DNA of 64,000 nt from Mycolicibacterium celeriflavum (GCF_010731795.1 NZ_AP022591.1:3844001-3908000), one strand, 5' to 3'. Shown: positions 10,388-18,886, counted from the stretch's first letter. Notes: generated by a model from the sequence alone, not told the origin. Program-made: numbers and translations.

Positions 10388-11506
10388 CTAGGCCAGCCGG
10401 TCGGCGATCGTCGACTCCGCCAACTGCGACAGGCCTTCCCGGATGTGGCGTGCCCACATCGAGCCGATGCCCTCGACCGACTGCAGATCACCTGCGCTGG
10501 CCGCCAGCAGACCCTGCAGTGAGCCGAACGAACGCACCAGCAGGTCGACGTGCGCGAACTGCAGGCGAGGGATACCGGCCATCGCGCGGTAGCCGCGTGA
10601 GCTCATCGCCGAATCCTGCGCCTCGATTGTCGACGGGTAGCCGAAAACTCTTGCCAGCGTGGTGAAGTCGAGCAGCTCGTTGTCGGACAGGCCGTCGAGT
10701 TCGTCGAGCGTGGCGCTCACCTGCGCCGCCGACGGCGGGTCGGGATTCGCGTGATAGTCGCGCACGATCAGCTCGCGGGCGGTGTCGTTGTCGCCCACCA
10801 GCTCCTCCAATTGCAGCTTGAGCTGACGGCCGTCAGTTCCGAGTTCGACTACGTAGGAATCGATCTCGAGGCTGATGCGACGAACCATCTCGAGCCGCTG
10901 CACCACTGTCATCACGTCGCGCAAGGTGACGAAGTCTTCGATCTCGGCCGTCGAGAGCTGCCTGCTGACCTCGTCGAGGCGCGTCTTGTAACGCTCGAGG
11001 GTGTCGATGGTCTGGTTGGCGCGCGACAGAATGGTCGCCGAGTCCGGGATCACGTGGCGCTCCCCGGCCACATACACGGTCACGATGCTCATCGAATGGC
11101 TCACTGAGATCACCGGATAGCCGGTCTGGATCGCGGCACGCTCGGCGGAGCGGTGCCGCGTCCCTGATTCCTCGGTGGGGATCGACGGATCAGGCACCAG
11201 TTGCACGTTGGCCCGCAGAATGCGACTGCCGTCGCTGGAGAGCACCACGGCGCCGTCCATCTTGGACAGCTCGCGCAGCCGTGTCGGCGCATAGCGGACG
11301 TCGAGGGAAAAGCCACCGTCGCAGATCGCCTCGACGCTGTCGTCGTAGCCGATCAGGATCAGCGCGCCGGTGCGTCCGCGCAGGATGCGCTCGAGACCGT
11401 CGCGCAGTGCGGTTCCGGGCGCCAACCGGGCGATGGTCTCGCGCAGCGTCGGCCGGGCCAACGGCACCACGGTGCGACCCGATCTTCCGCCCGACTTCAC
11501 GGCCAT
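10388..11506 (-). CDS. disA: DisA diadenylate cyclase
   Basis: A 372-residue c-di-AMP synthase that scans DNA for branched structures. The N-terminal DAC domain has the catalytic DGA motif (84-86) and GTRHRS (115-120). A long helical spine follows, then a C-terminal helix-hairpin-helix DNA-binding domain (VEGIGSMWARHIREGL near 335-350). The ATG at 11506 has a strong GGGAGGGG ribosome site 2-3 bases upstream. radA ends 30 bases before it on the same strand, so the two form the conserved radA-disA pair; RadA is known to bind and inhibit DisA in bacteria. Confidence 0.96.
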   Translation of the reverse strand: MAVKSGGRSGRTVVPLARPTLRETIARLAPGTALRDGLERILRGRTGALILIGYDDSVEAICDGGFSLDVRYAPTRLRELSKMDGAVVLSSDGSRILRANVQLVPDPSIPTEESGTRHRSAERAAIQTGYPVISVSHSMSIVTVYVAGERHVIPDSATILSRANQTIDTLERYKTRLDEVSRQLSTAEIEDFVTLRDVMTVVQRLEMVRRISLEIDSYVVELGTDGRQLKLQLEELVGDNDTARELIVRDYHANPDPPSAAQVSATLDELDGLSDNELLDFTTLARVFGYPSTIEAQDSAMSSRGYRAMAGIPRLQFAHVDLLVRSFGSLQGLLAASAGDLQSVEGIGSMWARHIREGLSQLAESTIADRLA

Positions 11507-11536
11507 CGCCCCTCCCTAGGATCGGCCGTCATTGCA

Positions 11537-12937
11537 CTATCTTCGCTGATCTTTGCTGATTTCGCGTAAAACCCGCAACGCCGAACCGATGTCGTCGGCA
11601 GTGATCGCACGCAGCCCGGCAGGAACCGACGTCACGCCCGGCGGTATCACCGCCGAGGTGAAGCCGAGCCGCGCCGCCTCGGCCAGCCGACGGTCCATGC
11701 CCGTGACCCCCCGCAGGTCACCGGCCAGCCCGACCTCACCGATCGCGACCGCCTCGGCCGGCATCGGCAGGTTCATCGTGGACGATGCGATGGCCACCGC
11801 GACCGCGAGGTCCGTCGACGGATCGGTCAGCCGCATCCCGCCCACCGTGGACAGGTAGATGTCGCGCGTGGCGACCGCCAGGCCCGCGTGTCTGTCGAGC
11901 ACCGCGGTGATCATCGCCGCGCGTGACGCGTCGATACCGCTGACCGCCCGCCGCGGAGTTCCGTTCGCGGGTGGTCCGATCAGCGCCTGCACCTCACCGA
12001 TCAACGGCCGCTTGCCGTCGAGAGCGACCGTGATCGCCGTGCCCGCAACCGGTTTCGGGCGTTGGTCGCGGAACAGGGCGGAAGGGTCGGCGACGCCCTC
12101 TATCCCGTTGTCGTGCAACAGAAAGCAACCGACCTCGTCGGCGGCGCCGAACCGGTTCTTGACGCCGCGGACCATTCGAAGCGACGACGCGCGGTCACCC
12201 TCGAAGTGCAGCACGACGTCGACCAGGTGCTCCAGTGAGCGTGGCCCCGCGATCGCGCCGTCCTTGGTGACGTGACCGACGAGGATCATCGCGACGCCCC
12301 GGGACGGGCCGGCCTTGGCATAGGACGTCAGCGCGGTGGTGACGGCCCGCACCTGGGTGACGCCGCCGGTTACCCCGTCGGCCTCGGTGCTGGACATCGT
12401 CTGCACCGAGTCGACCACCACCAGGCTGGGCTGCACTTCGTCGATGTGCCCCAGCGCCGTCGCCAGATCCGATTCGGCGGCCAGGTAGACCTCGTCGTGC
12501 GTGCATCCCGTGCGTTCGGCTCGCATCCGGATCTGGCCTGCTGACTCCTCACCCGAGAGGTACAGCGCGCGCCGACCGGCCGCCGCCCACCGGTGTGCGA
12601 CCTCCAGCAGCAGCGTCGACTTGCCGACTCCGGGGTCGCCGGCCAGTAGCGTCACCGAGCCGGGAACCAGGCCGCCGCCGAGCACCCGGTCGAATTCCGT
12701 GACGCCCGTGTGGAAGTGGCGGGTGCGGCCGGGATCGATGGAGGTGATCGGCACGGCCGGGGAGGAGGGTGCGACCGAACGTCGCGCGCCCGCTCCGGCC
12801 ACCGCGGAGAGGACGGCTACCTCGTCGACCGTGCCCCAGGTGCCGCACTCCGGGCAGCGGCCGACCCACTTGAGGGTGATGTGGTGGCATTCTGAGCAGC
12901 GGTACTGCGAATGCGCCTTGACGCCACCTTTGGCCAC
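11537..12937 (-). CDS. radA: RadA (Sms) DNA repair ATPase
   Basis: A 466-residue RecA-related branch-migration helicase acting in recombination. An N-terminal zinc finger uses Cys14, Cys17, Cys28 and Cys31. The RecA-like core has Walker A GDPGVGKST (100-108) and the RadA signature KNRFG (about residue 260). The C-terminal third (from about 300) is the Lon-protease-like domain without protease function. GTG at 12937 is the start. It is followed by disA and preceded 75 bp upstream by lpqE on the same strand. Confidence 0.96.
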   Translation of the reverse strand: MAKGGVKAHSQYRCSECHHITLKWVGRCPECGTWGTVDEVAVLSAVAGAGARRSVAPSSPAVPITSIDPGRTRHFHTGVTEFDRVLGGGLVPGSVTLLAGDPGVGKSTLLLEVAHRWAAAGRRALYLSGEESAGQIRMRAERTGCTHDEVYLAAESDLATALGHIDEVQPSLVVVDSVQTMSSTEADGVTGGVTQVRAVTTALTSYAKAGPSRGVAMILVGHVTKDGAIAGPRSLEHLVDVVLHFEGDRASSLRMVRGVKNRFGAADEVGCFLLHDNGIEGVADPSALFRDQRPKPVAGTAITVALDGKRPLIGEVQALIGPPANGTPRRAVSGIDASRAAMITAVLDRHAGLAVATRDIYLSTVGGMRLTDPSTDLAVAVAIASSTMNLPMPAEAVAIGEVGLAGDLRGVTGMDRRLAEAARLGFTSAVIPPGVTSVPAGLRAITADDIGSALRVLREISKDQRR

Positions 12938-13012
12938 GCTGTGACGGTAACCGTCGCCTCCGACAGAAACCGACAGAAACTCACTGGTGAGCCGCCGTGT
13001 CGCCGACTTCGC

Positions 13013-13579
13013 TCAGTGCCCGCCGCCGTGACCGCCGGCCGTGTCGCCCGCCTCGGCGGCGTCCCCGCGTCGCGGCTCCTCGCCCGCCGAGATCGGCACC
13101 GGCACGGTGGTCTCGCCGGCCTTCTGGAACTTGAACGTGAAGTCGTACGTCAGCCCGTTGGTGATCGGCTTGGACAGCGTCACCTTCGCCTCGGCGGCTT
13201 CGGCCGCCTCGACGCTCTCCAACGGGGTGATCTGCCCGTCGGGCGCGCCGACGGTGAGCGCACCGCCGGCCGGCAGCGTGGTGTCACCGGTCAGTGTCAC
13301 TTTGCCGATGTCGGAGGTGACCGACACCAGTTTGTCCGCCTGGTCGGGCGAGGCGTTGGACGCCTGGAAGATCAGCTCCACCTCTTTGCCCGGCTGGACG
13401 AAGTCGCTCACCTGCTCGGCCCGCAGGTGCACGTTGCGCAATGCGATCGAGCCGAGGTCGGCGCTGGTGCCGTTGACGGCCGGCTCCTGCAAGGTCATCT
13501 GTGAAACCTGACCGGAACTGCAGCCAACGAGCGCGACGGCGGCGGCCAGCCCACAGGCGGCCAGTTTGAAGCGGTCCAC
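13013..13579 (-). CDS. lpqE: LpqE-like lipoprotein
   Basis: A 188-residue predicted lipoprotein with lipobox AVALVGC near residue 20, a beta-rich exported domain and a Gly/His-rich C-terminus ending GGHGGGH, which could bind metal. The GTG at 13579 is strongly supported by AGGAGG 5 bases upstream; longer in-frame starts lack this. In M. tuberculosis lpqE belongs to the copper-responsive RicR regulon (established knowledge); no clear RicR palindrome was seen upstream here. Same strand as radA-disA, 75 bp ahead of radA. Confidence 0.85.
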   Translation of the reverse strand: MDRFKLAACGLAAAVALVGCSSGQVSQMTLQEPAVNGTSADLGSIALRNVHLRAEQVSDFVQPGKEVELIFQASNASPDQADKLVSVTSDIGKVTLTGDTTLPAGGALTVGAPDGQITPLESVEAAEAAEAKVTLSKPITNGLTYDFTFKFQKAGETTVPVPISAGEEPRRGDAAEAGDTAGGHGGGH

Positions 13580-13919
13580 TCTTGCCTCCTGCTCGACCGT
13601 CGAGCGGCCGATGCGACCGGCCGCGGGGATTCGACTATGCACAGTAGTAGGTGCGCGCAGTAGGCGGTAGCGCAGGGCCGATGGCGTGCCCGAACTCTCG
13701 CCGGAGCCACCGGCCAAGATCGGTAATCCGCGTGTTCAGGGCGCTGCGACGGCTATCGCCGGGGCGCCGACGAGTCACCTGTCGGACATCAGAGCCATGC
13801 ATGGATTCGCCGTCGTGTCAACCCCTGGTGTTCTCCTGAGGTGCCCCTGACCTGCACCGTTGGTGCGCCCCCGTCTGGGGCCCGTGCTAGCATTGGAGTG
13901 TGAAAGGGGCTCGAAACTG
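13580..13919. promoter_or_regulatory. Divergent promoter region between lpqE and carD
   Basis: No gene is seen in these 340 bases. On the carD side there is an extended -10-like element, TGCTAGCAT (13885-13893), but no -35 at 17 bp. Two short hairpins, GCACC-GTT-GGTGC (13854-13866) and CCCC-GTCT-GGGG (13869-13880), lie just before it. On the lpqE side CATAGT near 13636 (minus strand) is a weak -10 candidate. Confidence 0.4.
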
Positions 13920-14408
13920 ATGATTTTCAAGGTCGGAGACACCGTTGTTTATCCCCACCACGGTGCTGCGTTGATCGAAGCGATCGAAACCCGGACCATC
14001 AAAGGCGAACAGAAGGAATATCTCGTCTTGAAGGTCGCCCAAGGCGACCTCACGGTTCGAGTACCCGCCGAGAACGCAGAGTATGTCGGGGTGCGCGACG
14101 TCGTCGGACAGGAGGGCCTGGACAAGGTTTTCCAGGTGCTCCGCGCCCCCCATACAGAGGAGCCGACCAACTGGTCGCGGCGGTACAAGGCCAATCTCGA
14201 GAAGTTGGCTTCAGGTGACGTCAACAAGGTCGCCGAAGTCGTCCGCGACTTGTGGCGACGCGATCAGGAGCGTGGCCTGTCCGCGGGGGAAAAGCGGATG
14301 CTCGCCAAGGCGCGGCAGATCCTGGTGGGCGAGCTCGCGCTGGCCGAGAACACCGACGACGAGAAGGCCGCGACCATTCTCGACGAGGCACTAGCCGCCG
14401 CTTCCTGA
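13920..14408 (+). CDS. carD: CarD, RNA polymerase-binding transcription regulator
   Basis: A 162-residue essential regulator that binds the RNA polymerase beta subunit and stabilises open promoter complexes, notably at rRNA promoters. Residues about 1-60 form the Tudor-like RNA polymerase-interacting domain (MIFKVGDTVVYPHHGAALIE) and the rest forms the helical DNA-binding part with the conserved Trp in PTNWSRRYKAN. Near-identical to M. tuberculosis Rv3583c along its full length, which fixes the ATG at 13920; GAAAGGGG lies about 10 bases upstream. Followed after 5 bases by ispF. Confidence 0.97.
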   Translation: MIFKVGDTVVYPHHGAALIEAIETRTIKGEQKEYLVLKVAQGDLTVRVPAENAEYVGVRDVVGQEGLDKVFQVLRAPHTEEPTNWSRRYKANLEKLASGDVNKVAEVVRDLWRRDQERGLSAGEKRMLAKARQILVGELALAENTDDEKAATILDEALAAAS

Positions 14409-14413
14409 AGTCG

Positions 14414-14893
14414 ATGACGAGCCTGCCAAGGGTCGGGCTCGGCACCGACGTGCACCCCATCCAGGTCGGGCGGCCCTGCTGGTTGCTGTGCCTGCTGTTC
14501 GACGATGCCGAGGGCTGCGCAGGCCATTCCGACGGCGATGTCGCTGCGCACGCGCTGTGCGATGCGCTTCTGTCGGCAGCCGGGCTCGGCGATCTCGGCG
14601 AGGTGTTCGGCACCGGCCGTCCCCAGTGGCGGGACGCCAGCGGTGCCGACATGCTGCGGCACGTCCGCGAGTTGGTTGATGGGCAGGGTTTCCACATCGT
14701 CAATGCGGCCGTCCAGGTCATCGGCAACCGACCCAAGGTCGGCCCGCGGCGTGGCGAGGCGCAGGAACTTCTGTCCGGATTGCTCGACGCCCCCGTGTCG
14801 GTGAGCGCGACCACCACCGACGGGCTGGGCCTGACCGGCCGCGGCGAGGGGCTCGCCGCGATCGCGACCGCGTTGGTGGTGAAGCCCGAATAG
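14414..14893 (+). CDS. ispF: IspF, 2-C-methyl-D-erythritol 2,4-cyclodiphosphate synthase
   Basis: A 159-residue enzyme of the non-mevalonate isoprenoid pathway that closes the cyclodiphosphate ring with loss of CMP. Metal ligands Asp12, His14 (GTDVHP) and His46 (in HSDGDVAAH) are present, as is the TTTDGLGLTGRGEG signature near the C-terminus. The ATG at 14414 matches the family N-terminus. It begins 5 bases after carD; in M. tuberculosis ispD lies between carD and ispF, and no ispD is present here. Confidence 0.95.
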   Translation: MTSLPRVGLGTDVHPIQVGRPCWLLCLLFDDAEGCAGHSDGDVAAHALCDALLSAAGLGDLGEVFGTGRPQWRDASGADMLRHVRELVDGQGFHIVNAAVQVIGNRPKVGPRRGEAQELLSGLLDAPVSVSATTTDGLGLTGRGEGLAAIATALVVKPE

Positions 14894-14938
14894 GCCGGTA
14901 AGCTGGCCGGTCGTGAGTGGAGCGAACGGTCGGGAAGG

Positions 14939-16339
14939 GTGACCGAACTGCGGCTGTACGACACCATGACCGGTGCTGTGCGCGATTTCGTGCCGGTCCG
15001 CCCCGGCCACGCTTCCGTTTACCTGTGTGGTGCCACCGTGCAGGGCCTGCCACACATCGGACACGTTCGCAGCGGCGTCGCCTTCGACGTGTTGCGGCGC
15101 TGGCTGCTGGCCAAGGGCTACGACGTCGCGTTCATCCGCAATGTCACCGACATCGACGACAAGATCCTCAACAAGGCCGCCGACGCGGGCAGGCCGTGGT
15201 GGGAGTGGGCCGCCACGTATGAGCGCGCGTTCTCGGCGGCTTACGACGCGCTCGGCGTGCTGCCGCCATCTGCCGAGCCGCGCGCCACCGGTCACATCAC
15301 CCAGATGGTCGAGCTGATCGAGCGGTTGATCGAGCGCGGACACGCCTACGCCAGCGGCGGTGACGTGTACTTCGACGTGCTCAGCATGCCGGGCTACGGC
15401 AAGCTGTCCGGCCACCGGATCGACGACGTGCATCAGGGTGAGGGCGTCGCGACCGGCAAGCGCGACGACCGCGACTTCACGCTGTGGAAGGGCGCCAAGC
15501 CCGGTGAACCGTCCTGGCCGACGCCATGGGGTCGGGGCAGGCCGGGCTGGCACACCGAATGCGTCGCGATGTGCGAGGCCTACCTCGGCGCCCAGTTCGA
15601 CATTCACGCGGGCGGTATGGATCTGGTGTTCCCGCACCACGAGAACGAGATCGCCCAGGCCGAGGCCGCGGGCGACCCGTTCGCCCGGTACTGGCTGCAC
15701 AACGGCTGGGTCACCATGGGCGGTGAGAAGATGAGCAAGTCGCTGGGCAATGTGCTCGCGATTCCCGCTGTGCTGCAACGGGTCCGGGCCTCGGAACTGA
15801 GGTATTACCTGGGCAGCGCGCACTATCGGTCGATGCTCGAGTTCTCGGAGACGGCGCTGCAGGACGCGGCGAAGGCCTACACCGGGATCGAGGACTTTCT
15901 GCACCGTGTGCGCAACCGTGTCGGTGCGGTTGTGCCCGGCGAGTGGACGCCGAAGTTCGGTGCCGCGCTCGACGACGACCTGTCGGTGCCGATCGCGCTG
16001 GCTGAGGTGCACGCCGCCCGCGCCGAGGGCAATCGGGCCCTCGACGTCGGCGACCACGAGACAGCGTTGAGCCAGGCGATGTCGATCCGCGCGATGATGG
16101 GCATCCTCGGCGCCGACCCACTCGACGAGCGCTGGGAGTCCAAGGACGAGACGTCGGCGGCGTTGGCGGCGGTCGACGTGCTGGTGCAGGCGGAAGTGAA
16201 GCGCCGCGAGGACGCACGGGCGCGGCGGGACTGGGCCGAGGCCGACGCGATCCGGGACCGCCTAAAGGAAGCGGGCATCGAGGTCACCGATACTGCCGAC
16301 GGCCCGCAGTGGACGCTGCTCGACGGGTACCCCAAGTAG
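14939..16339 (+). CDS. cysS: Cysteinyl-tRNA synthetase
   Basis: A 466-residue class I aminoacyl-tRNA synthetase charging tRNA-Cys. The zinc-binding Cys30 is in VYLCGATV; the HIGH motif reads PHIGH (39-43), and KMSKS sits at about 264-268. Other zinc ligands are seen in HTEC and HHENEIAQ. Length and sequence match CysS1 of M. tuberculosis. The GTG at 14939 overlaps a GGGAAGG ribosome site closely; no better start is seen. The next gene, rlmB, begins immediately after its stop, so the two are co-transcribed. Confidence 0.96.
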   Translation: MTELRLYDTMTGAVRDFVPVRPGHASVYLCGATVQGLPHIGHVRSGVAFDVLRRWLLAKGYDVAFIRNVTDIDDKILNKAADAGRPWWEWAATYERAFSAAYDALGVLPPSAEPRATGHITQMVELIERLIERGHAYASGGDVYFDVLSMPGYGKLSGHRIDDVHQGEGVATGKRDDRDFTLWKGAKPGEPSWPTPWGRGRPGWHTECVAMCEAYLGAQFDIHAGGMDLVFPHHENEIAQAEAAGDPFARYWLHNGWVTMGGEKMSKSLGNVLAIPAVLQRVRASELRYYLGSAHYRSMLEFSETALQDAAKAYTGIEDFLHRVRNRVGAVVPGEWTPKFGAALDDDLSVPIALAEVHAARAEGNRALDVGDHETALSQAMSIRAMMGILGADPLDERWESKDETSAALAAVDVLVQAEVKRREDARARRDWAEADAIRDRLKEAGIEVTDTADGPQWTLLDGYPK

Positions 16340-17287
16340 ATGGCGGGCAATTCACGGCGCAGGGGTGCGGTCCGCAAACCGGGCACCAAGAAGGGACCGA
16401 CGGTCGGGTCGGGCGGTGTGCGGCGACGGGGCCTCGAAGGCCGCGGCGCCACCCCACCCGCGCACATGCGCCCCAATCATCCGGCCGCAAAGCGCGCCGC
16501 CAAGGCGGCGAAGTCGCAGGGGCGGCGGCAAGGCAAGAAGACCGACGACACCGAGGTCGTGCTGGGCCGCAATCCGGTGCTGGAGTGCCTGCGGGCGGAT
16601 GTGCCGGCCACGGCGCTGTACGTCGCGCTGGGCGCGGACGCCGACGAACGGCTGACCGAGGCCGTGCAGATCGCCGCCGATGCGGGCATCTCGATTCTCG
16701 AGGTGCCGCGCCACGATCTCGACCGGATCGCCACCAACGGCTTGCATCAGAGTGTGGCGCTTCAGGTTCCGCCTTACTCGTATGCACACCCCGACGACCT
16801 GCTCGCGTCGGCGAGAGCAGCCGGTTCGCCGGCCCTGCTGGTGGCCCTGGACAACATCTCGGATCCGCGCAACCTCGGTGCGATCGTGCGATCGGTGGCC
16901 GCGTTCGGCGGCCATGGCGTGCTGATCCCGCAACGCCGGTCGGCGTCGGTCACTGCGGTGGCGTGGCGCACCAGCGCGGGTGCCGCGGCGCGGTTGCCGG
17001 TGGCACGCGCGACGAATCTCACTCGGACACTGAAGAGTTGGGCCGACGCCGGCTTGCAGATCGTCGGGTTGGACGCCGACGGGGACACCACCGTCGACGA
17101 GCTCGACGGGTCGGGCCCGATCGTGGTGGTGGTCGGTTCCGAGGGCAAGGGGCTGTCACGGTTGGTCCGGGAGACCTGTGACGCCGTGGTGTCCATTCCG
17201 ATGGCCGGCCCCACCGAGTCGTTGAACGCGTCGGTGGCCGCCGGCGTGGTGCTCGCCGAGATCGCCCGCCAACGCCGTCCTTCTTGA
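16340..17287 (+). CDS. rlmB: 23S rRNA (guanosine-2'-O-)-methyltransferase, TrmH/RlmB family
   Basis: A 315-residue SPOUT-family RNA 2'-O-methyltransferase. A basic, disordered N-terminus (1-75) is typical of the actinobacterial members. It is followed by a small substrate-binding domain (VLGRNPVLECLRA) and the SPOUT domain with motif 1 DPRNLGAIVRS, motif 2 VVGSEGKGLS and motif 3 SLNASVAAGVVL, which form the trefoil-knot SAM site. The ATG at 16340 abuts the cysS stop with no gap. RlmB itself targets G2251 of 23S rRNA in E. coli; the exact target here is inferred. Confidence 0.92.
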   Translation: MAGNSRRRGAVRKPGTKKGPTVGSGGVRRRGLEGRGATPPAHMRPNHPAAKRAAKAAKSQGRRQGKKTDDTEVVLGRNPVLECLRADVPATALYVALGADADERLTEAVQIAADAGISILEVPRHDLDRIATNGLHQSVALQVPPYSYAHPDDLLASARAAGSPALLVALDNISDPRNLGAIVRSVAAFGGHGVLIPQRRSASVTAVAWRTSAGAAARLPVARATNLTRTLKSWADAGLQIVGLDADGDTTVDELDGSGPIVVVVGSEGKGLSRLVRETCDAVVSIPMAGPTESLNASVAAGVVLAEIARQRRPS

Positions 17288-17305
17288 GAGCTCGCTGAAA
17301 GAGGC

Positions 17306-18226
17306 TCAGCTCCACGGATCGGCGGGCTGCCAGAGCGTGGGCAGGTGCAGCGCGACGCCATCCTCGTGGGCCAGCCGCGACAACACCCGCATCGAAACGT
17401 CGAGATCATCGGCGGCGTAGGGCAGCGCGCGCAGCGGTTCGTGCAGCGGACGGAAGAAGTCGTCCCAGTGGATGAGCACCACGCGGCGCGCGCGCACCGT
17501 CCGCACGGTCTCCTGCCAGTAGTCGACGAGATACCGCTCGGGTTGTAATCCGAGTTGCCCGACACCGAGGTACGCCACGTCGGCGCGCTGTCCTGCCAGT
17601 GCGCCAGGCACGAACCCCGCGCTGCCGACCACCAGCAGGCGTCGACCCGACGGCCGGTGGTGAACCAACGTGGACCACGCCTCGCCACATCGGTATGCCG
17701 ACACTTTGACCGGTGGGACGACCGGTCGGGTGATGACGCCGGGGAACCGGTCGGGTGGACAGTGGTCACCCTCGATGAGCGTGACGTCGTAGGCCCCGAG
17801 CCGGACGGGCTCCCCGGGGGTGACGACGACGAGGCGGTCTTCCGGCAGCCGGTGGCCGCGGCCCACCTGGGCGGCCGACTTTCCGCCCACGATGTTCGCA
17901 CCGGTCCGTTCGGCGACCACCGCGCTGTCCATCGCGTGGTCGTAGTGAGTGTGGACGGGCAGGACGGCTTGCAGCCGGTCGATGCGCAGGCGGGTCAGGC
18001 AGCCGTCGATGCGCGGTTGCGACGGCGCGAGCCGCCGCAAGGCCACTTCGCCGAGGCTGGGCCGCGAGAAGAAGCCGTCGGTCAGTACGGCCGAATTGCC
18101 GTCGTCGATCAGCAGAGTGGTGACACCCGCCCAGGTGACGGTCAGGGGTGTGCTCGCCGACGCCGGTGGCGTGTCGAAGTAGCTCGCGTAGTCCGTGAGG
18201 TCCGGCCTGCCGACCTTGAGGCGCAT
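17306..18226 (-). CDS. Metallo-beta-lactamase superfamily hydrolase (Rv3577-like)
   Basis: A 306-residue protein with the metallo-beta-lactamase HxHxD motif (VHTHYDHAMDS, near residue 105) and further His residues in EGDHCPP and LIHWDDF that may complete a dinuclear metal site. The fold resembles the UlaG-like branch. The substrate is unknown. The ATG at 18226 is chosen because the family N-terminus begins MRLKVGRPDL; a longer frame upstream reads through a different small coding stub. It lies 10 bases behind that stub (18237-18314), which is under a Fur/Zur-type operator, so it may be metal-regulated. Confidence 0.82.
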   Translation of the reverse strand: MRLKVGRPDLTDYASYFDTPPASASTPLTVTWAGVTTLLIDDGNSAVLTDGFFSRPSLGEVALRRLAPSQPRIDGCLTRLRIDRLQAVLPVHTHYDHAMDSAVVAERTGANIVGGKSAAQVGRGHRLPEDRLVVVTPGEPVRLGAYDVTLIEGDHCPPDRFPGVITRPVVPPVKVSAYRCGEAWSTLVHHRPSGRRLLVVGSAGFVPGALAGQRADVAYLGVGQLGLQPERYLVDYWQETVRTVRARRVVLIHWDDFFRPLHEPLRALPYAADDLDVSMRVLSRLAHEDGVALHLPTLWQPADPWS

Positions 18227-18236
18227 AGCGCCAACC

Positions 18237-18314
18237 TTATGACGCGCCGGCCAACACCTCAGCGACCCCGTCGGCATCCCCTTGACCGCAGATCAGCACC
18301 ACTGGGGTGCGCAC
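18237..18314 (-). pseudogene. 5' stub of a CobW-like metallochaperone gene (or leader peptide)
   Basis: A 25-codon frame with a good ribosome site (GGGAGG, 5 bases before GTG at 18314) reads MRTPVVLICGQGDADG and stops at TAA 18237. Mycobacterial CobW-type GTPases start with very similar sequence (RTPV-L-AGQ), then continue to the Walker A loop, which is absent here. The stub directly follows a Fur/Zur-type operator, as zinc-responsive CobW genes do. Two readings remain: the surviving 5' end of a deleted gene, or a short leader peptide for the metallo-hydrolase that starts 10 bases later. The resemblance to CobW is from memory, not from a search. Confidence 0.5.
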
Positions 18315-18329
18315 CCGACCTCCCTGTGT

Positions 18330-18344
18330 TGAAAATGATTGTCA
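18330..18344. promoter_or_regulatory. Fur/Zur-type operator between cobW stub and whiB-like gene
   Basis: TGAAAAT-G-ATTGTCA is a 7-1-7 inverted repeat with 6 of 7 positions paired, matching the AT-rich Fur-family box and most like mycobacterial Zur (FurB) sites. It is 15 bases before the stub start on the minus strand and 31 bases before the whiB-like ATG on the plus strand, so it could control both. Confidence 0.7.
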
Positions 18345-18375
18345 TTAACGTTAGCGTACCGAGGTGAGGAGGAAC

Positions 18376-18642
18376 ATGTCTTGCCGTCACCACGCAGACG
18401 ATCGGTCGTGGCAATTGCGCGCACGGTGTCGTGGGATGCCGACCGAGATCTTCTTCGCGTCCGATGCCGAGCGCGGTCAGCGCCGGGCAGTTCGCGAGGA
18501 ACGAGCCAAGGAAGTGTGCCGTCGGTGTCCGGTGCAACGCGATTGCCTGCGGTATGCGCTCACGCATGTGGAGCCCTGGGGCATCTGGGGCGCGACGACG
18601 CCGCGAGAGCGGCAGCGGCTCGGCGTATCTCGCTCAGGTTGA
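18376..18642 (+). CDS. WhiB-like Fe-S transcription factor
   Basis: An 88-residue Wbl protein that should carry a [4Fe-4S] cluster on Cys18, Cys48, Cys51 and Cys57 (C..CxxCxxxxxC), followed by the beta-turn motif GIWGATT and a basic C-terminal tail. Wbl proteins bind the primary sigma factor and redirect RNA polymerase. The ATG at 18376 has AGGAGG 4 bases upstream. I cannot assign it to WhiB1-7; the turn motif reads WGAT rather than the common WGG. It lies between a Fur/Zur-type operator and a cobalamin riboswitch, suggesting metal-linked control. Confidence 0.88.
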   Translation: MSCRHHADDRSWQLRARCRGMPTEIFFASDAERGQRRAVREERAKEVCRRCPVQRDCLRYALTHVEPWGIWGATTPRERQRLGVSRSG

Positions 18643-18649
18643 TCAGCGC

Positions 18650-18800
18650 CGGCGGACTCGGGTGTGGCAGGATCGTCCCCGACAGGCGACCGTGACCCGA
18701 GGAAGCCGGTGTGAATCCGGCGCGGTCCCGCCACTGTGATCGGCGCATTCTTTCGACCGCGCCGAGAGCCAGATACTCCTCGCGGTCGCCTCCTCACCAC
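18650..18800 (+). promoter_or_regulatory. Cobalamin riboswitch upstream of btuFCD-like operon
   Basis: Core motifs are complete: GAGGAAGCCGGTGTGAATCC (about 18699-18718), CGCGGTCCCGCCACTGTGA (18721-18739, with B12 box GCCACTG) and GAGAGCCAGATACTCC (18764-18779). These are hallmark cobalamin riboswitch elements. The rest of the leader to 18886 includes GC-rich segments that may form the expression platform around the GGGAGG before the lipoprotein ATG. Boundaries are approximate. Confidence 0.93.
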
Positions 18801-18886
18801 AACTGGGGCGGATTTCCCCGGCGAGGACGACCTCGGCATGCCGAGCGTGCTCCCGTCGCATCCGCCCATGACGGGAGGCACGGAAG

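Noticed and set aside
14264..16057. 597-codon open frame on the minus strand opposite carD, ispF and cysS
   Set aside because: Antisense shadow of high-GC coding DNA; Arg/Ala/His-rich with no domain, and three well-recognised genes occupy the other strand.
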